NCBI GenBank assembly: GCA_963665525.1
Contig: OY762280.1
Location: 4,216,001 to 4,280,000, forward strand
Reading direction: 5' to 3'
Source: UBA12077 sp963665525
GTDB lineage: Bacteria > Bacteroidota > Bacteroidia > Bacteroidales > UBA12077
DNA length: 64,000 nt
The notes beneath the pieces were generated by a model that was given only the letters and a program-made list of their open reading frames with translations, was not told the DNA's origin and made no database searches. Positions within the stretch are counted from its first letter, which is position 1. Each line of letters starts with the position of its first letter. Positions 16,798-26,455 of the stretch are shown piece after piece. Both the position numbers and the translations under genes were made by a program.

Positions 16798-19203
16798 ATG
16801 ATAAATAGTTTAGAAGATGCCCTGCAAAAGCATCAAAAAGGGAAATTACATGAAGCTCTGAGGATATATAAGGAACTGTTAAGCAAGAATCCTAATCATA
16901 TTCAGGTTTTAATATTAACAGGCAAACTTTACCTAACAGCAAAAAAGCCCAATGTGGCGCTTCCTTTTTTTAAACGTGCAAATGATTTAGCACCTAATAC
17001 TCCCGATATCACTAATTATATTGGGAAAACTTATATTCAAATGAAGAGGCTAAAAGAAGCCCGAAGTTTATTTGAAACATTATTAAAAAGCAAGGATCGT
17101 TATATTCCTGCTCTCTTAAACTTAGCAAAGATTGAGAAGGATGAATCAAACTTTAATGAGGCCATTCATCTTTATCAAAAGGTTTTATTGTTAAAACCTG
17201 ATTCTGAAACTGCGCTTAATAATTTAGGTAATATATTTCAAGGGCAAGGTAAACATCAAGAAGCAATTGAATATTATCAAAAAGCAATACGATTAAATCC
17301 TGATAATGCAAAGTTAAGGATGAACTATGGAAATATTCTACTTCTTGAAAATAAGCTGGAAAGTTCGTTAGTGGAATATAAAAAAGCACTAAGTATTGAT
17401 CGTAAGTTAATGCAAGTGTATAAAAATTTGGTTGAATTATATTCCAGATTATACCCTTATGAAAAAGCGCTTACAGAAATTGAAAAAATATTTAAATCGG
17501 GAGTTCGTATACCTGAAATTCTATTATCGGCTGCTATACTTGCCATTAATAATAAAGATTTTAAATTAGCCATTAATCTTTTAAAGAAGAATGTCGAATT
17601 ATTTCCTGATCATTTTGATAGCCTATATCAGCTTGGTATTTCATACCATCAGAGTGCTTTTTTCAAGAAAGCACATAAGGTTTATGAAAAGGCCTATGAA
17701 ATAAATAATGAATCTGATTTGTTATTATATGCAATGGCTAAGGTGTATATTGATTTAAAGGAAGATGAAAAATCAATAGAGTACCTTGAGAAAGCAATTA
17801 AAATTAATCCTGAAAATTATACTGCTCATCATGAGTTAATCAGAACCAGACTTAACACATGCGACTGGTCAAAGCGCGATGAAGATAAAAAAAAGTTACA
17901 AGAAATAAGTTTAAAGCAAATAGAGTTATCAACTCCATCACCTATCCCTTTTTTAAATTTGAATTACTTTGAACAAGAGAATTCATTTTTATTAAAATGT
18001 TCTGAACATTCAGCGAATAATAGCAAGCAAAAGACTATTAAAAATAAGGTATCTCTTACATTTGAGCATAAGCCGAGCTTAAATTCTAAACTTAAAATTG
18101 GGTACATATCTCCTGATTTTCGCGATCATCCTACAGGAAGAGTTACAGTGGATTTTATTTCAGCACATACAAAGGATCAATTTGAAATATTTTGTTTTTC
18201 ACTTATAGCAGATTTGCCAAAGGATAAAATTCAAGATAAATTCAAGAAGGTATGCGATCATTATATTTCATTATATAATGTTCCAACGGAAAAGGCAGCT
18301 AAAATTATTTACGATTACCAAATTGATATATTAGTTGATATCGCAGGTTATACAACCTATTCGCGTCCTGAAATAATGGCCTTACAGCCAGCGCCTATTC
18401 AATGTCAAATGATAGGTTTTCCAGGTACTATGGGAGCTCCGTTTATTCAATATATTATTGCTGATGAAGTTTTAGTTCCGAAAGATCATGTGAAATATTA
18501 TACCGAGAAAATTGTTCGATTACCTAATGGGTTTCCCGGTTCAGTGCTTGATGTGAATGATGAGATAAAGACAAGAGGATATTTTAATTTGCCTGATGAT
18601 AAGTTTATTTATTGTTGCTTTAATTCACAGTATAAATATTCACCGGAAATCTTTGATGCCTGGATGGAGATATTGCATCAAGTACCCAACAGTGTACTTC
18701 TTTTAAAAGGTGGGAATGAGGTTTATCAAAACAATATCAGAAAAGAAACACAACAACGAAATATGGACGAACGCAGAATCTATTTCGGAGATAATTTACC
18801 ATTCCCTGATTATATGGCAAGAAACAAAGTATGCGATCTATTCTTAGATACTTTATATTATAATGCAGGCTCTACGGCAATCAATGCATTGCAAGTAGGG
18901 CTTCCTGTATTAACATGTTTAGGGAATACCAATGCATCACGTATGGGAGCATCCATTGTAAATGCTAGCGGATTTCAGCATTTAATTTGTAATGATCTTG
19001 ATGAGTATATAAATAAGGCTATAAAGTTTGGGAATAATCCTAAAGAGTTGAAGGAATTAAAATCAAAATTAAAAAATTTAGTTCTTAAAAGTAACTTATT
19101 TAATGTGAGCAATTATGATTCATGGCTTGAACAAGCGTATATGAAGATGTGGAAGAATTATATGGATGGGGAATTGCCAGAATTAATAGAAATAAAAAAA
19201 TAA
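16798..19203 (+). CDS. TPR protein with O-GlcNAc transferase (GT41, SPINDLY-like) catalytic domain
   Basis: An 801-residue cytoplasmic protein. Residues about 1-350 are some ten tetratricopeptide repeats (ALNNLGNIFQGQGKHQEAIE, YQKAIRLNPDNAKLRMNYGN). Residues about 415-785 are the GT-B catalytic region of OGT-type enzymes: LKIGYISPDFRDHP, ILVDIAGYTTYSRPEIMALQ, PAPIQCQMIGFPGTMG, FNSQYKYSPEIFDAW, and a UDP-binding loop YNAGSTAINALQVGLPVLT followed by NASRMGAS. Such enzymes add a sugar from a UDP-sugar to Ser/Thr (OGT) or Asn (HMW1C type) of proteins. In the UDP loop an Asn stands where relatives usually have Asp (the SDALW position). The gene converges on the unit encoding the giant secreted protein and TIGR03032 protein, which are its likeliest functional partners. 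Confidence 0.88.
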   Translation: MINSLEDALQKHQKGKLHEALRIYKELLSKNPNHIQVLILTGKLYLTAKKPNVALPFFKRANDLAPNTPDITNYIGKTYIQMKRLKEARSLFETLLKSKDRYIPALLNLAKIEKDESNFNEAIHLYQKVLLLKPDSETALNNLGNIFQGQGKHQEAIEYYQKAIRLNPDNAKLRMNYGNILLLENKLESSLVEYKKALSIDRKLMQVYKNLVELYSRLYPYEKALTEIEKIFKSGVRIPEILLSAAILAINNKDFKLAINLLKKNVELFPDHFDSLYQLGISYHQSAFFKKAHKVYEKAYEINNESDLLLYAMAKVYIDLKEDEKSIEYLEKAIKINPENYTAHHELIRTRLNTCDWSKRDEDKKKLQEISLKQIELSTPSPIPFLNLNYFEQENSFLLKCSEHSANNSKQKTIKNKVSLTFEHKPSLNSKLKIGYISPDFRDHPTGRVTVDFISAHTKDQFEIFCFSLIADLPKDKIQDKFKKVCDHYISLYNVPTEKAAKIIYDYQIDILVDIAGYTTYSRPEIMALQPAPIQCQMIGFPGTMGAPFIQYIIADEVLVPKDHVKYYTEKIVRLPNGFPGSVLDVNDEIKTRGYFNLPDDKFIYCCFNSQYKYSPEIFDAWMEILHQVPNSVLLLKGGNEVYQNNIRKETQQRNMDERRIYFGDNLPFPDYMARNKVCDLFLDTLYYNAGSTAINALQVGLPVLTCLGNTNASRMGASIVNASGFQHLICNDLDEYINKAIKFGNNPKELKELKSKLKNLVLKSNLFNVSNYDSWLEQAYMKMWKNYMDGELPELIEIKK

Positions 19204-19230
19204 AAGGCTGTTTATTTTAAACAGCCTTTC
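19204..19230. terminator. Bidirectional terminator between convergent genes
   Basis: A 10-bp stem (aaggctgttt with aaacagcctt) lies between the stop of the GT41 gene and the stop of the giant FG-GAP gene. The minus-strand side is followed by a T-rich tract formed by the A-rich end of the GT41 gene, and the plus-strand side by ttcata. It probably serves both transcripts. Confidence 0.75.
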
Positions 19231-19248
19231 ATAATATAGGGTCATTAA

Positions 19249-22200
19249 TTATTTAATAATAATTCTTTTAGTTACTGAGCTTTCATCAATACTTACCTGG
19301 ATGAAATAGATTCCTGAACTTAAATTAGAAACATCTAACCTGAATTCTTCTTGACTTTCGTAAGTTGCAGTTTTAACAACATTACCAATGCTATTCACAA
19401 TCTTCAGATTAATCTCTCCCTGGAGTTCTGATCCAATCATAATATTTAACTCATCATTAGCAGGATTAGGATAGAATACCAAATTATTTTTTAGGATATC
19501 TTCTATTCCAGTAGTTTCATCTACATCGTTAATGTTAACTGTAATAGTAGCATTGTCGGTTAATTCACCATCAGATACTTCAACATTTAATATGAATCTA
19601 TGATCGCTTACTGTTTCATAATCCACAACACTGGCAGTTTTAATAACAATGGTATTCGTGCTAATTTCAAAAGCGTCATCTGTATTTCCAGCAGTAATCG
19701 AGTAAGTAAGTGCACCTAAATTATCAGCATCTGTAGCATTTAGTGTTGCAACGAGATCAGCATTACTTGGGTTTTCATCCATGTTTATCGTTTGATCTTC
19801 AAGAACTGGTGCATTATCGTTTAAGTTGTTTACTGTAATGGTAAATAAAGCTTCATCCTCGTTCTCTCCATCAGAAGCAACTACATTAAATGCTATGGCA
19901 GGATTGTCTAGCAGTTCGTAGTCAACTGTAGCTCCACTTGAAATAATTAAGTTAGCAGCATCAATATCAAATGGTATAGTTTCTTCTCCTGCATCAATCG
20001 AATAAGTTATTTCTCCCAAATTATCAGCATCTGTGGCATCTAAAGCAGCTAAGATGGTGCCTCCTGCAGCATTCTCATCTATGGAAATATTCTTATCTGT
20101 TAGTACCGGACTGTTATCATTCAAGTTAATAACATTAACGGTAAATGTGCCAGATGCATCATAGGTTCCATCGGATGCCTGAATAGTAAATTCGAATGTT
20201 GGATCATCCAGATTTTCATAATCAAGTGTAGCTCCTGCTGCAACAATTAAATTCGTTGTATTTACATCGAATGGCACTGTTTCGGCACCAGCATCAAGAG
20301 TATAAGATAGAGTGCCTTCGCCATAATACTCAGCTTCTATTGCTGTTACCACACTTTCGGCTGCTGTATTTTCATCTACATCTAAGGTTGTATTGGCCAT
20401 GCCCAATAAGTCTTTGTAAGAGTAATAGCGTACAATGTCAAACTCTTTACTTTTTTTGGTAGGAGCTTCTTCTATTGATTCTCTAATAACAAATGATATC
20501 TCATCTTCATTAAACAGTTTAGTGATCCCAAAGCTACTAATAGCAGTATTAATTGTATCTAATGGATTATCGGCTCCAACTAATGCTTCAAAGTTAATAT
20601 CTGTATCAGTAGATATATTGTCGAATACTAAGAATGCTCCGGTTGATTTTGTTGGTCCTCCATATGTTCCATAAATAAGATCAGGATCTCCATCTTCATC
20701 AAAATCGACAAAATCAATATTAAATGGGGTATCTGTTACACCATCAAATGGATTCTCGGAATAAGATATCTGAGTAAACACTGGTTCTTCTTTAGTTCCG
20801 GTATTTTTAAAAACCGTTAAAGTAGGATTATCATATTTTGCACCAACAATTGCATCGAAGTCTCCATCACCATCCAAATCGGCAAACCCTAGGCTGTTTA
20901 TGTAACCATCTCCATAGGCTGCAGCTAAAGGATTATTTGACTGGTCTTGTAGTTGGAAATCCGGTTCGGTTGTCGTTCCAACATTTTTATAAAATGATGC
21001 AGGCATATAATATCCTAAAGTAAACATATCTAAATCACCATCGTTATCAATGTCTACGAAAGCCTCAGTGGTATAATATAAATCATCTGGCAAACCAAAG
21101 TTCCCTAGAGTAGAAAGTTCTAGTTCAGGTTCTGTAATCGTTCCAACATTCTTATATGCACGATTATCAGAGTAATACTTGTCATCAATATATAGATCCA
21201 AATCACCATCACCATCTAAATCAACGAATAGAGGAGCTTGTACATAATCGAACGGAATTGGTGTTGGAATCATATCGGGAGCTCCATTATTTGTAAATAC
21301 ATTATCTACATTAATGTGATGTTCCAGTTTCAGATTGTTATCATCAAAATTGGAAACCATTAAATCCATATCTCCATCTTCATCTAAATCTTCAAAACAA
21401 GGATATGGATATCTAAAATTATTATCTCCAAAGGGATTATCTGCAGTGTTTATATTGAAATCAGCTTCTCCGGCAACAGGGGTATTTTCTAAATAATACA
21501 ATGAGCCGCAATATGCAGCAACCGCGTCTATGTCATCATCCCCATCTAAATCTTGAAAATCAAGAATAGTATTGTATAGGCTTATTCCAGTGAATGGATT
21601 GTCAGAAGAAGGTTGTTCGGTAAATGCACCGGCATTATTTTCAAAGTACCGAATGATTCCGCAATAACTGGCACCAAATACAGCATCCAGATCATCATCA
21701 CCATCAATATCTTCAAAAGCTATAGAATAAACACCGTAAACGTCGGGGAATTTTTCTTCCGATCCTGTATTTAGTTCAAACTGGGGAGCACTTTGTGTTC
21801 CAACATTTTTATAAAAATCAATGCTTCCACACATATTAGGATTTACAACAAATGCGTCGAGATCACCATCTCCATCATTATCCATAAAATCAACAAACGG
21901 TTTACCATAATTAGTGGCTGGCAATATTGGGTTTGAAGGATTATCCGCATCTACAAATTGCTCTTCAGCATCTGGTCCTTTGTTTTCAAAAAATTTGAAC
22001 TTATAAATACCTCCAGGAGCTTTAGTCGGTTCGCTATCATAATAACTGCCAACAAACATATCTTCATCACCATCATTATCGATATCTACAAATTTTGCAA
22101 AAGCATTTCTGCCGGTTTGAATTCCAGAATTAAATAATGCTGTTCCCTTCTCATTTTCAATCCATTTTTTAGGCATTTGAGCATCTGCAATATTGCTCAC

Positions 22201-22431
22201 AAGCATAAAAGCCATAGCAATACCGGCTGTTTTTATACCTAAAGACAATTGCATTTTTGTAAGTCTTTGGTAGATCAGTTTAAATTTCTTAAAAAGAGAT
22301 TTTCGAACACGTTCTTCCAAATTATAATATGATCCATCCCGGAACATATCTTTTAACCGGGTATATAAGTTCCTGTATTTTTTCAGTAACTTAAAATACT
22401 TAGGGTTAGAGTAAAGTAAAGGTTTTTTCAT
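19249..22431 (-). CDS. Secreted FG-GAP/VCBS and cadherin-repeat protein with T9SS type A sorting domain
   Basis: A 1060-residue exported protein. Residues 1-59 are a strongly basic extension, followed by a signal peptide core (LGIKTAGIAMAFMLVS, cleavage after IADA). Residues about 100-620 hold nine calcium-binding FG-GAP/VCBS units of the DxDxDGDxD kind (DIDNDGDEDMF, DNDGDGDLDAF, DLDGDGDLDLY, DFDEDGDPDLI). Residues about 675-975 are three cadherin-like repeats (TLDVDENTA, ISIDENAAGG, INMDENPSN, each ending in DGxxD plus VNLNDN-type strands). The last 75 residues are a type A T9SS sorting domain (VFYPNPANDELNI to VTKRIIIK), which directs outer-membrane passage and surface attachment. It is probably a calcium-stabilised adhesin. 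It is transcribed just after the TIGR03032 gene (16-base gap). An alternative start at Met60 would remove the basic extension. Confidence 0.9.
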   Translation of the reverse strand: MKKPLLYSNPKYFKLLKKYRNLYTRLKDMFRDGSYYNLEERVRKSLFKKFKLIYQRLTKMQLSLGIKTAGIAMAFMLVSNIADAQMPKKWIENEKGTALFNSGIQTGRNAFAKFVDIDNDGDEDMFVGSYYDSEPTKAPGGIYKFKFFENKGPDAEEQFVDADNPSNPILPATNYGKPFVDFMDNDGDGDLDAFVVNPNMCGSIDFYKNVGTQSAPQFELNTGSEEKFPDVYGVYSIAFEDIDGDDDLDAVFGASYCGIIRYFENNAGAFTEQPSSDNPFTGISLYNTILDFQDLDGDDDIDAVAAYCGSLYYLENTPVAGEADFNINTADNPFGDNNFRYPYPCFEDLDEDGDMDLMVSNFDDNNLKLEHHINVDNVFTNNGAPDMIPTPIPFDYVQAPLFVDLDGDGDLDLYIDDKYYSDNRAYKNVGTITEPELELSTLGNFGLPDDLYYTTEAFVDIDNDGDLDMFTLGYYMPASFYKNVGTTTEPDFQLQDQSNNPLAAAYGDGYINSLGFADLDGDGDFDAIVGAKYDNPTLTVFKNTGTKEEPVFTQISYSENPFDGVTDTPFNIDFVDFDEDGDPDLIYGTYGGPTKSTGAFLVFDNISTDTDINFEALVGADNPLDTINTAISSFGITKLFNEDEISFVIRESIEEAPTKKSKEFDIVRYYSYKDLLGMANTTLDVDENTAAESVVTAIEAEYYGEGTLSYTLDAGAETVPFDVNTTNLIVAAGATLDYENLDDPTFEFTIQASDGTYDASGTFTVNVINLNDNSPVLTDKNISIDENAAGGTILAALDATDADNLGEITYSIDAGEETIPFDIDAANLIISSGATVDYELLDNPAIAFNVVASDGENEDEALFTITVNNLNDNAPVLEDQTINMDENPSNADLVATLNATDADNLGALTYSITAGNTDDAFEISTNTIVIKTASVVDYETVSDHRFILNVEVSDGELTDNATITVNINDVDETTGIEDILKNNLVFYPNPANDELNIMIGSELQGEINLKIVNSIGNVVKTATYESQEEFRLDVSNLSSGIYFIQVSIDESSVTKRIIIK

Positions 22432-22447
22432 TTTCGGTTAATTTAAT

Positions 22448-23518
22448 TTATATTGAGTTTTCATTTTCTACCTGTGCCCAATAGTTATTTTCGGGGCTAA
22501 CGAGGCCTAGTTTATGAATGTCTTGTTTCGGATTAATGATATTTGGTCTGCTCATACCTGGTAATACCTGTACATCATAAATTTCTTCTACACTTGCCTG
22601 GTATTCGATATTTCCTACAATACTATTATAAGGAAGGTAAATAACACATATTCCTGCTGTTGATGTTTTAGCAATTGGTAAATCTTTAAAAGATGAAGTG
22701 TGATGTCTAAGTTTGGATGTTCCAATAAATAAGTAATCACCATGTTTTGCCATTCCTCGGGCAAAAGATCCAATTTTTACCAGTGTTTCATATGTTCCAT
22801 TTTTAGAGTCAACTTTAACTAATTCACCAGCAGCAGATAGTAATGCATATAATTTTCCATCATAAATTCTCGGAGAGTGCGGCATAGGAAGGCCTTCAAG
22901 AATAATATTATTTGTTTTTACATCCATAATAATACCACCTTGCATTTTATTTTCTCTCCATCCTCCGGGAGTATCTGCTTTACCTAAGGCGGTTACGTAT
23001 TTTATTTCTCCATTTTCTACAGCCATTCCATTTAAATGGCACCTGTCTTCGGGATGCAACTCTCCAATAAAGTGAGGTTTCCAAATAGGATTGAAGCTAA
23101 GTTCGTCATTAAATGTTGATAAGCATGAGAAATTAGTATTCACAGAAACCAAACCTTGATTTGTCCATGCAGTATCATGAAGTGCAAGTTGCCCAGTATA
23201 ATATGTTATACGAGGAAGGTAAATAGAGTCGTATGTATTCGGCTTGGGAGGATATGCTTTGGCTAAATTAGAAGCATTACTTAGTATAGTTAATTCATCT
23301 TTGGAAGCAATAGCCATTTTATTTCCATTTATAGCAACTCCCATGGCTTTTTCAAAGTTTCTAGGAAGTTGAATCATATTGTTTCTGTCGGTTGCCGACA
23401 GAAAAACAACTTTACCAGCCTGGTAAGTGCTTAATGCTAAAGATATATTTAAATCGCTTAATAATTCTGGAATATTAGGTGTGTACTTACAACTAAATGG
23501 GGCAATTGGTTCAGCCAT
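22448..23518 (-). CDS. TIGR03032 family protein (DUF4915), probable propeller-like
   Basis: A 356-residue soluble protein with the family landmarks LALSTYQAGKVVFL near residue 29, HDTAWTNQGLVSVNT, HLNGMAVENGEIKYVTALG, PGGWRENKMQGGIIMDV, LPMPHSPRIYDGKLYALLSA and GMSRPNIINP near the end. The repeated short strands suggest a beta-propeller. There is no signal peptide, so it is likely cytoplasmic. The family has no assigned biochemical function; from memory, members are often encoded near large calcium-binding repeat proteins and TPR proteins, which is the situation here. It is the first gene of the minus-strand unit with the giant secreted protein and faces the GT41 gene. A role in making or modifying the giant protein is inference from context. 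Confidence 0.8.
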   Translation of the reverse strand: MAEPIAPFSCKYTPNIPELLSDLNISLALSTYQAGKVVFLSATDRNNMIQLPRNFEKAMGVAINGNKMAIASKDELTILSNASNLAKAYPPKPNTYDSIYLPRITYYTGQLALHDTAWTNQGLVSVNTNFSCLSTFNDELSFNPIWKPHFIGELHPEDRCHLNGMAVENGEIKYVTALGKADTPGGWRENKMQGGIIMDVKTNNIILEGLPMPHSPRIYDGKLYALLSAAGELVKVDSKNGTYETLVKIGSFARGMAKHGDYLFIGTSKLRHHTSSFKDLPIAKTSTAGICVIYLPYNSIVGNIEYQASVEEIYDVQVLPGMSRPNIINPKQDIHKLGLVSPENNYWAQVENENSI

Positions 23519-23643
23519 TCTTTTTTATCTAAAAATAAAAAGAATGAGAAAGAAATGAAATTCATATGCTTATTAAGTTTCAATTTTTGGACTTAATTTG
23601 ATGAAAGGTTAAATTGTTTGTATAAAATGACGATTTATGGATG

Positions 23644-26325
23644 TTAATGGTTGCCGGATGGAAACAAAAGAATAAACTGTGATCCAAATCCAACCTTACT
23701 CTCAACTTTTATGATTCCGTTATGTTTTTCTATAAATTCCTTGCATAAGATTAAGCCTAAACCTGTTCCCATTTCATCTTCCGTGCCTTCTGTAGTATAA
23801 TGTTCATCAAGTCTAAAAAGTTTTTTAATATTCTCAGGCTCAATGCCAATACCTGTATCTCTTACAATAATTTCAGTATATTCATCAGAATTATTATTTG
23901 AAATTTCGATGGCTCCACCTCGGTCAGTAAATTTGAGTGCATTTTGGACCAGGTTTCTTAGGATTGTTTTTAGCATATTTTTATCTGCCAATACTTCTAA
24001 TTCCGGATCGGTATGATTTGTTAAGTTTATTTCTTTCTGAGTTGCCTTAGAATTATATAATGTAAATGTTTCTTCGGTTAGAGCATATAGATTATTTACT
24101 TCTGGATTAAACTTGATAGTTCCCATTTGAGAGCGAGACCATTCTAATAAATTAATTAAAAGTTCGTAACCATTCTTTGAGATTTGGTACAGATTTTTAT
24201 GAAAATATTTTACCTTTTCTTTACTCATACGATCAAATCCATGAACAAGTAACTGAGCTAACCCCATAAGTGAGTTAAAAGGATTTTTTAGATCGTGGGC
24301 TATAATCGAAAAGAATTTATCTTTCGTAATAATTAATTCCTGTAATTTTTTTTCTACTTCTTTAAGTTTGGTAATATCTGAATCTATGGCAATAAACCTT
24401 ACAATTTCATTTTTATCGTTTAAAATAGGTGTTAGTGTGGTATATATTCTATATTGTTTTTGATCATTTGAGATAATATCAGTTTCGTAGATCTGAGAAT
24501 TCTTTTCCGATATGGCTTTTTGAAAAATTTCTTCAATTTTTGCGTTTGAACTTATTTCTTTAAATGTCTTTCCTTTCTTATGTATCAGATCGTCTAAAGT
24601 ATATCCATATAATCGAGTAAAACCTTCATTTATCCATTCGACTTCTCCCGATGGCTTAAACATGATAATTGCATTGTCAGTTTTGCTTGCTGCAATCGAT
24701 AACTTTTCAAGATCCTTATTAATACTTGTTAAGTGTTCAGTCTTTTGTTTAATTTCAAGATTTTTATGCTTAATTTCTTCATTCTGAACATGAAGCTTTT
24801 TATTGGTTTTAATTTTGGTTCTAAGATTCAAAACAAATAAGATCATGAAGATAAGAATGATTGAGATGCAGATAAAAAGAATATTTCTTAATGCATTTTG
24901 TTTTTTTATGGTTTCTTGTTGAAGTTCACTTTTATTTGATAATGTAGATAATTCATCGTGTTTTAGTTGAATCTCCAGTGCGCATTTAATTTCTGTAAAA
25001 CTTTTTGATTCTTTTATTTTAAGGAGAGAGTCTTTTTTATTAGTATATAGCTTGTGATTTTCATAAGCTCTTATAAAATCATTTTTCTTCTCATAAAGTT
25101 TTGAGTATAATAAATAAACTTGTAGTTCTTCTTGTAGTTTATGTTCATTTATTATTTTAAACGCCTTGTAAATATTCTTTTCTGCTTTTGCAATATCATC
25201 AATGCTCAGATTGATTTCTGCTAAACTTAAGTAGTTACTTACTGCCAGGTTTAAATCATTTATGTTTTTGTTAGCTTCAATTGATTTGTTTAAAAATAAT
25301 ATTGCATCTTTAAGATTTCCTTTAGCAATTAGAACATTTGCCATGTTGTTGGTAGTTGTTTCAAAATCGATTTTAACATTTTTTGCTTGATGTAATATCA
25401 ATGATTTGTTGAGATAATATTCTGCACTATCTAGTTTATTTTGTTGTAAATATATTCTTCCAATATTATTGTAGGAGGTAATAATTCCTTCCCAATCTTC
25501 CAGTTTATTATCAATTGCTAAAGCTTTCTTATTGTAATTAATTGCCTGCGTATATTCTTGAATATGCGAATATATATTTCCAAAATTTGTGTAGGCATTC
25601 GATTCTGTATAACTATCATTATTTAGTTTAGCAATACTTAAAGCTTCAAAGTTATATTTCATTGCTTTAGAAATTTCTCCTTGTTTAACATAGATACTTG
25701 CAAGGTTTATTAATGCCAAACTTTTTTGATTTTCCTTTTCAAGTTGATCACAAATGGAAAGGGAGTTTTCTAAAGCTTTAATTGCTAATTTGGGTTTCCC
25801 GGTTTTTTTATAAACAGCACCAAGATTATTATAAAGGTTTATGAGCCCATTTTGATCATTTAAATCTTGTCTGAAATGAATTGATTTATTATAAAAAACA
25901 ATTGCTGAATCATAAGAAGCGTTAAAGAATTTAATATTACCCAAGTCAAGGTGTGAGTTTGCTAAGCCTGTGAAGTCTTGGTTTTTGTCGTATATTTTGA
26001 ATGCTAGATTGTAATTTATTTCTGCAGAATCCAATTTGCCTAACAGAAGTAATCCATCACCAATATTAGCATACGAATTTGCACAATTGGTTTCATCACC
26101 ATATTCTTTCGATAACCACAAGGCTTGATTTGCATAATCAATGGTTTTTTGTGGAGAAATTCTTTTATATGCTTTCGATAATTCAATTAAAATTTGAATC
26201 TGATTTGATTCGGGAGTTTTTTGTAAGAGGTTTTTAAGGCTGTCTATATTCGATTGAGCAAATGAAATAAATGAAACCTTTAAAAGAATTAAAACTCCCA
26301 GATATTTCCATTTGATCTTTTTCAT
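23644..26325 (-). CDS. TPR-PAS sensor histidine kinase
   Basis: An 893-residue inner-membrane kinase. A signal peptide (residues 1-23) precedes about 400 periplasmic residues of tetratricopeptide repeats (NSYANIGDGLLLLGKLDSAE, LINLASIYVKQGEISKAMKY). A membrane helix lies near 480-500 (ILFICISIILIFMILFVL), followed by a coiled coil. A PAS domain at about 540-655 contains WINEGFTRLYGYT. The HisKA box is FFSIIAHDLKNPFNSL with the phospho-accepting His, and the ATPase domain carries LRNLVQNALKFTDRGG (N box), VRDTGIGI (G1) and GTGLGL (G2). No response-regulator gene is adjacent, so this is an orphan kinase here. The stimulus is unknown. It is divergent from the transporter gene at 26456. Confidence 0.92.
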   Translation of the reverse strand: MKKIKWKYLGVLILLKVSFISFAQSNIDSLKNLLQKTPESNQIQILIELSKAYKRISPQKTIDYANQALWLSKEYGDETNCANSYANIGDGLLLLGKLDSAEINYNLAFKIYDKNQDFTGLANSHLDLGNIKFFNASYDSAIVFYNKSIHFRQDLNDQNGLINLYNNLGAVYKKTGKPKLAIKALENSLSICDQLEKENQKSLALINLASIYVKQGEISKAMKYNFEALSIAKLNNDSYTESNAYTNFGNIYSHIQEYTQAINYNKKALAIDNKLEDWEGIITSYNNIGRIYLQQNKLDSAEYYLNKSLILHQAKNVKIDFETTTNNMANVLIAKGNLKDAILFLNKSIEANKNINDLNLAVSNYLSLAEINLSIDDIAKAEKNIYKAFKIINEHKLQEELQVYLLYSKLYEKKNDFIRAYENHKLYTNKKDSLLKIKESKSFTEIKCALEIQLKHDELSTLSNKSELQQETIKKQNALRNILFICISIILIFMILFVLNLRTKIKTNKKLHVQNEEIKHKNLEIKQKTEHLTSINKDLEKLSIAASKTDNAIIMFKPSGEVEWINEGFTRLYGYTLDDLIHKKGKTFKEISSNAKIEEIFQKAISEKNSQIYETDIISNDQKQYRIYTTLTPILNDKNEIVRFIAIDSDITKLKEVEKKLQELIITKDKFFSIIAHDLKNPFNSLMGLAQLLVHGFDRMSKEKVKYFHKNLYQISKNGYELLINLLEWSRSQMGTIKFNPEVNNLYALTEETFTLYNSKATQKEINLTNHTDPELEVLADKNMLKTILRNLVQNALKFTDRGGAIEISNNNSDEYTEIIVRDTGIGIEPENIKKLFRLDEHYTTEGTEDEMGTGLGLILCKEFIEKHNGIIKVESKVGFGSQFILLFPSGNH

Positions 26326-26455
26326 TATATAAATATAAAAAATTAAATAATATTTGGGAAAAGGACGTTGATGTAAATTATAAAAATGATTCAGGATTAT
26401 TAAATAAATTCATTATGATTTTAAAATTTTATGTTTCTTCTTTAACTTCGTAAAA

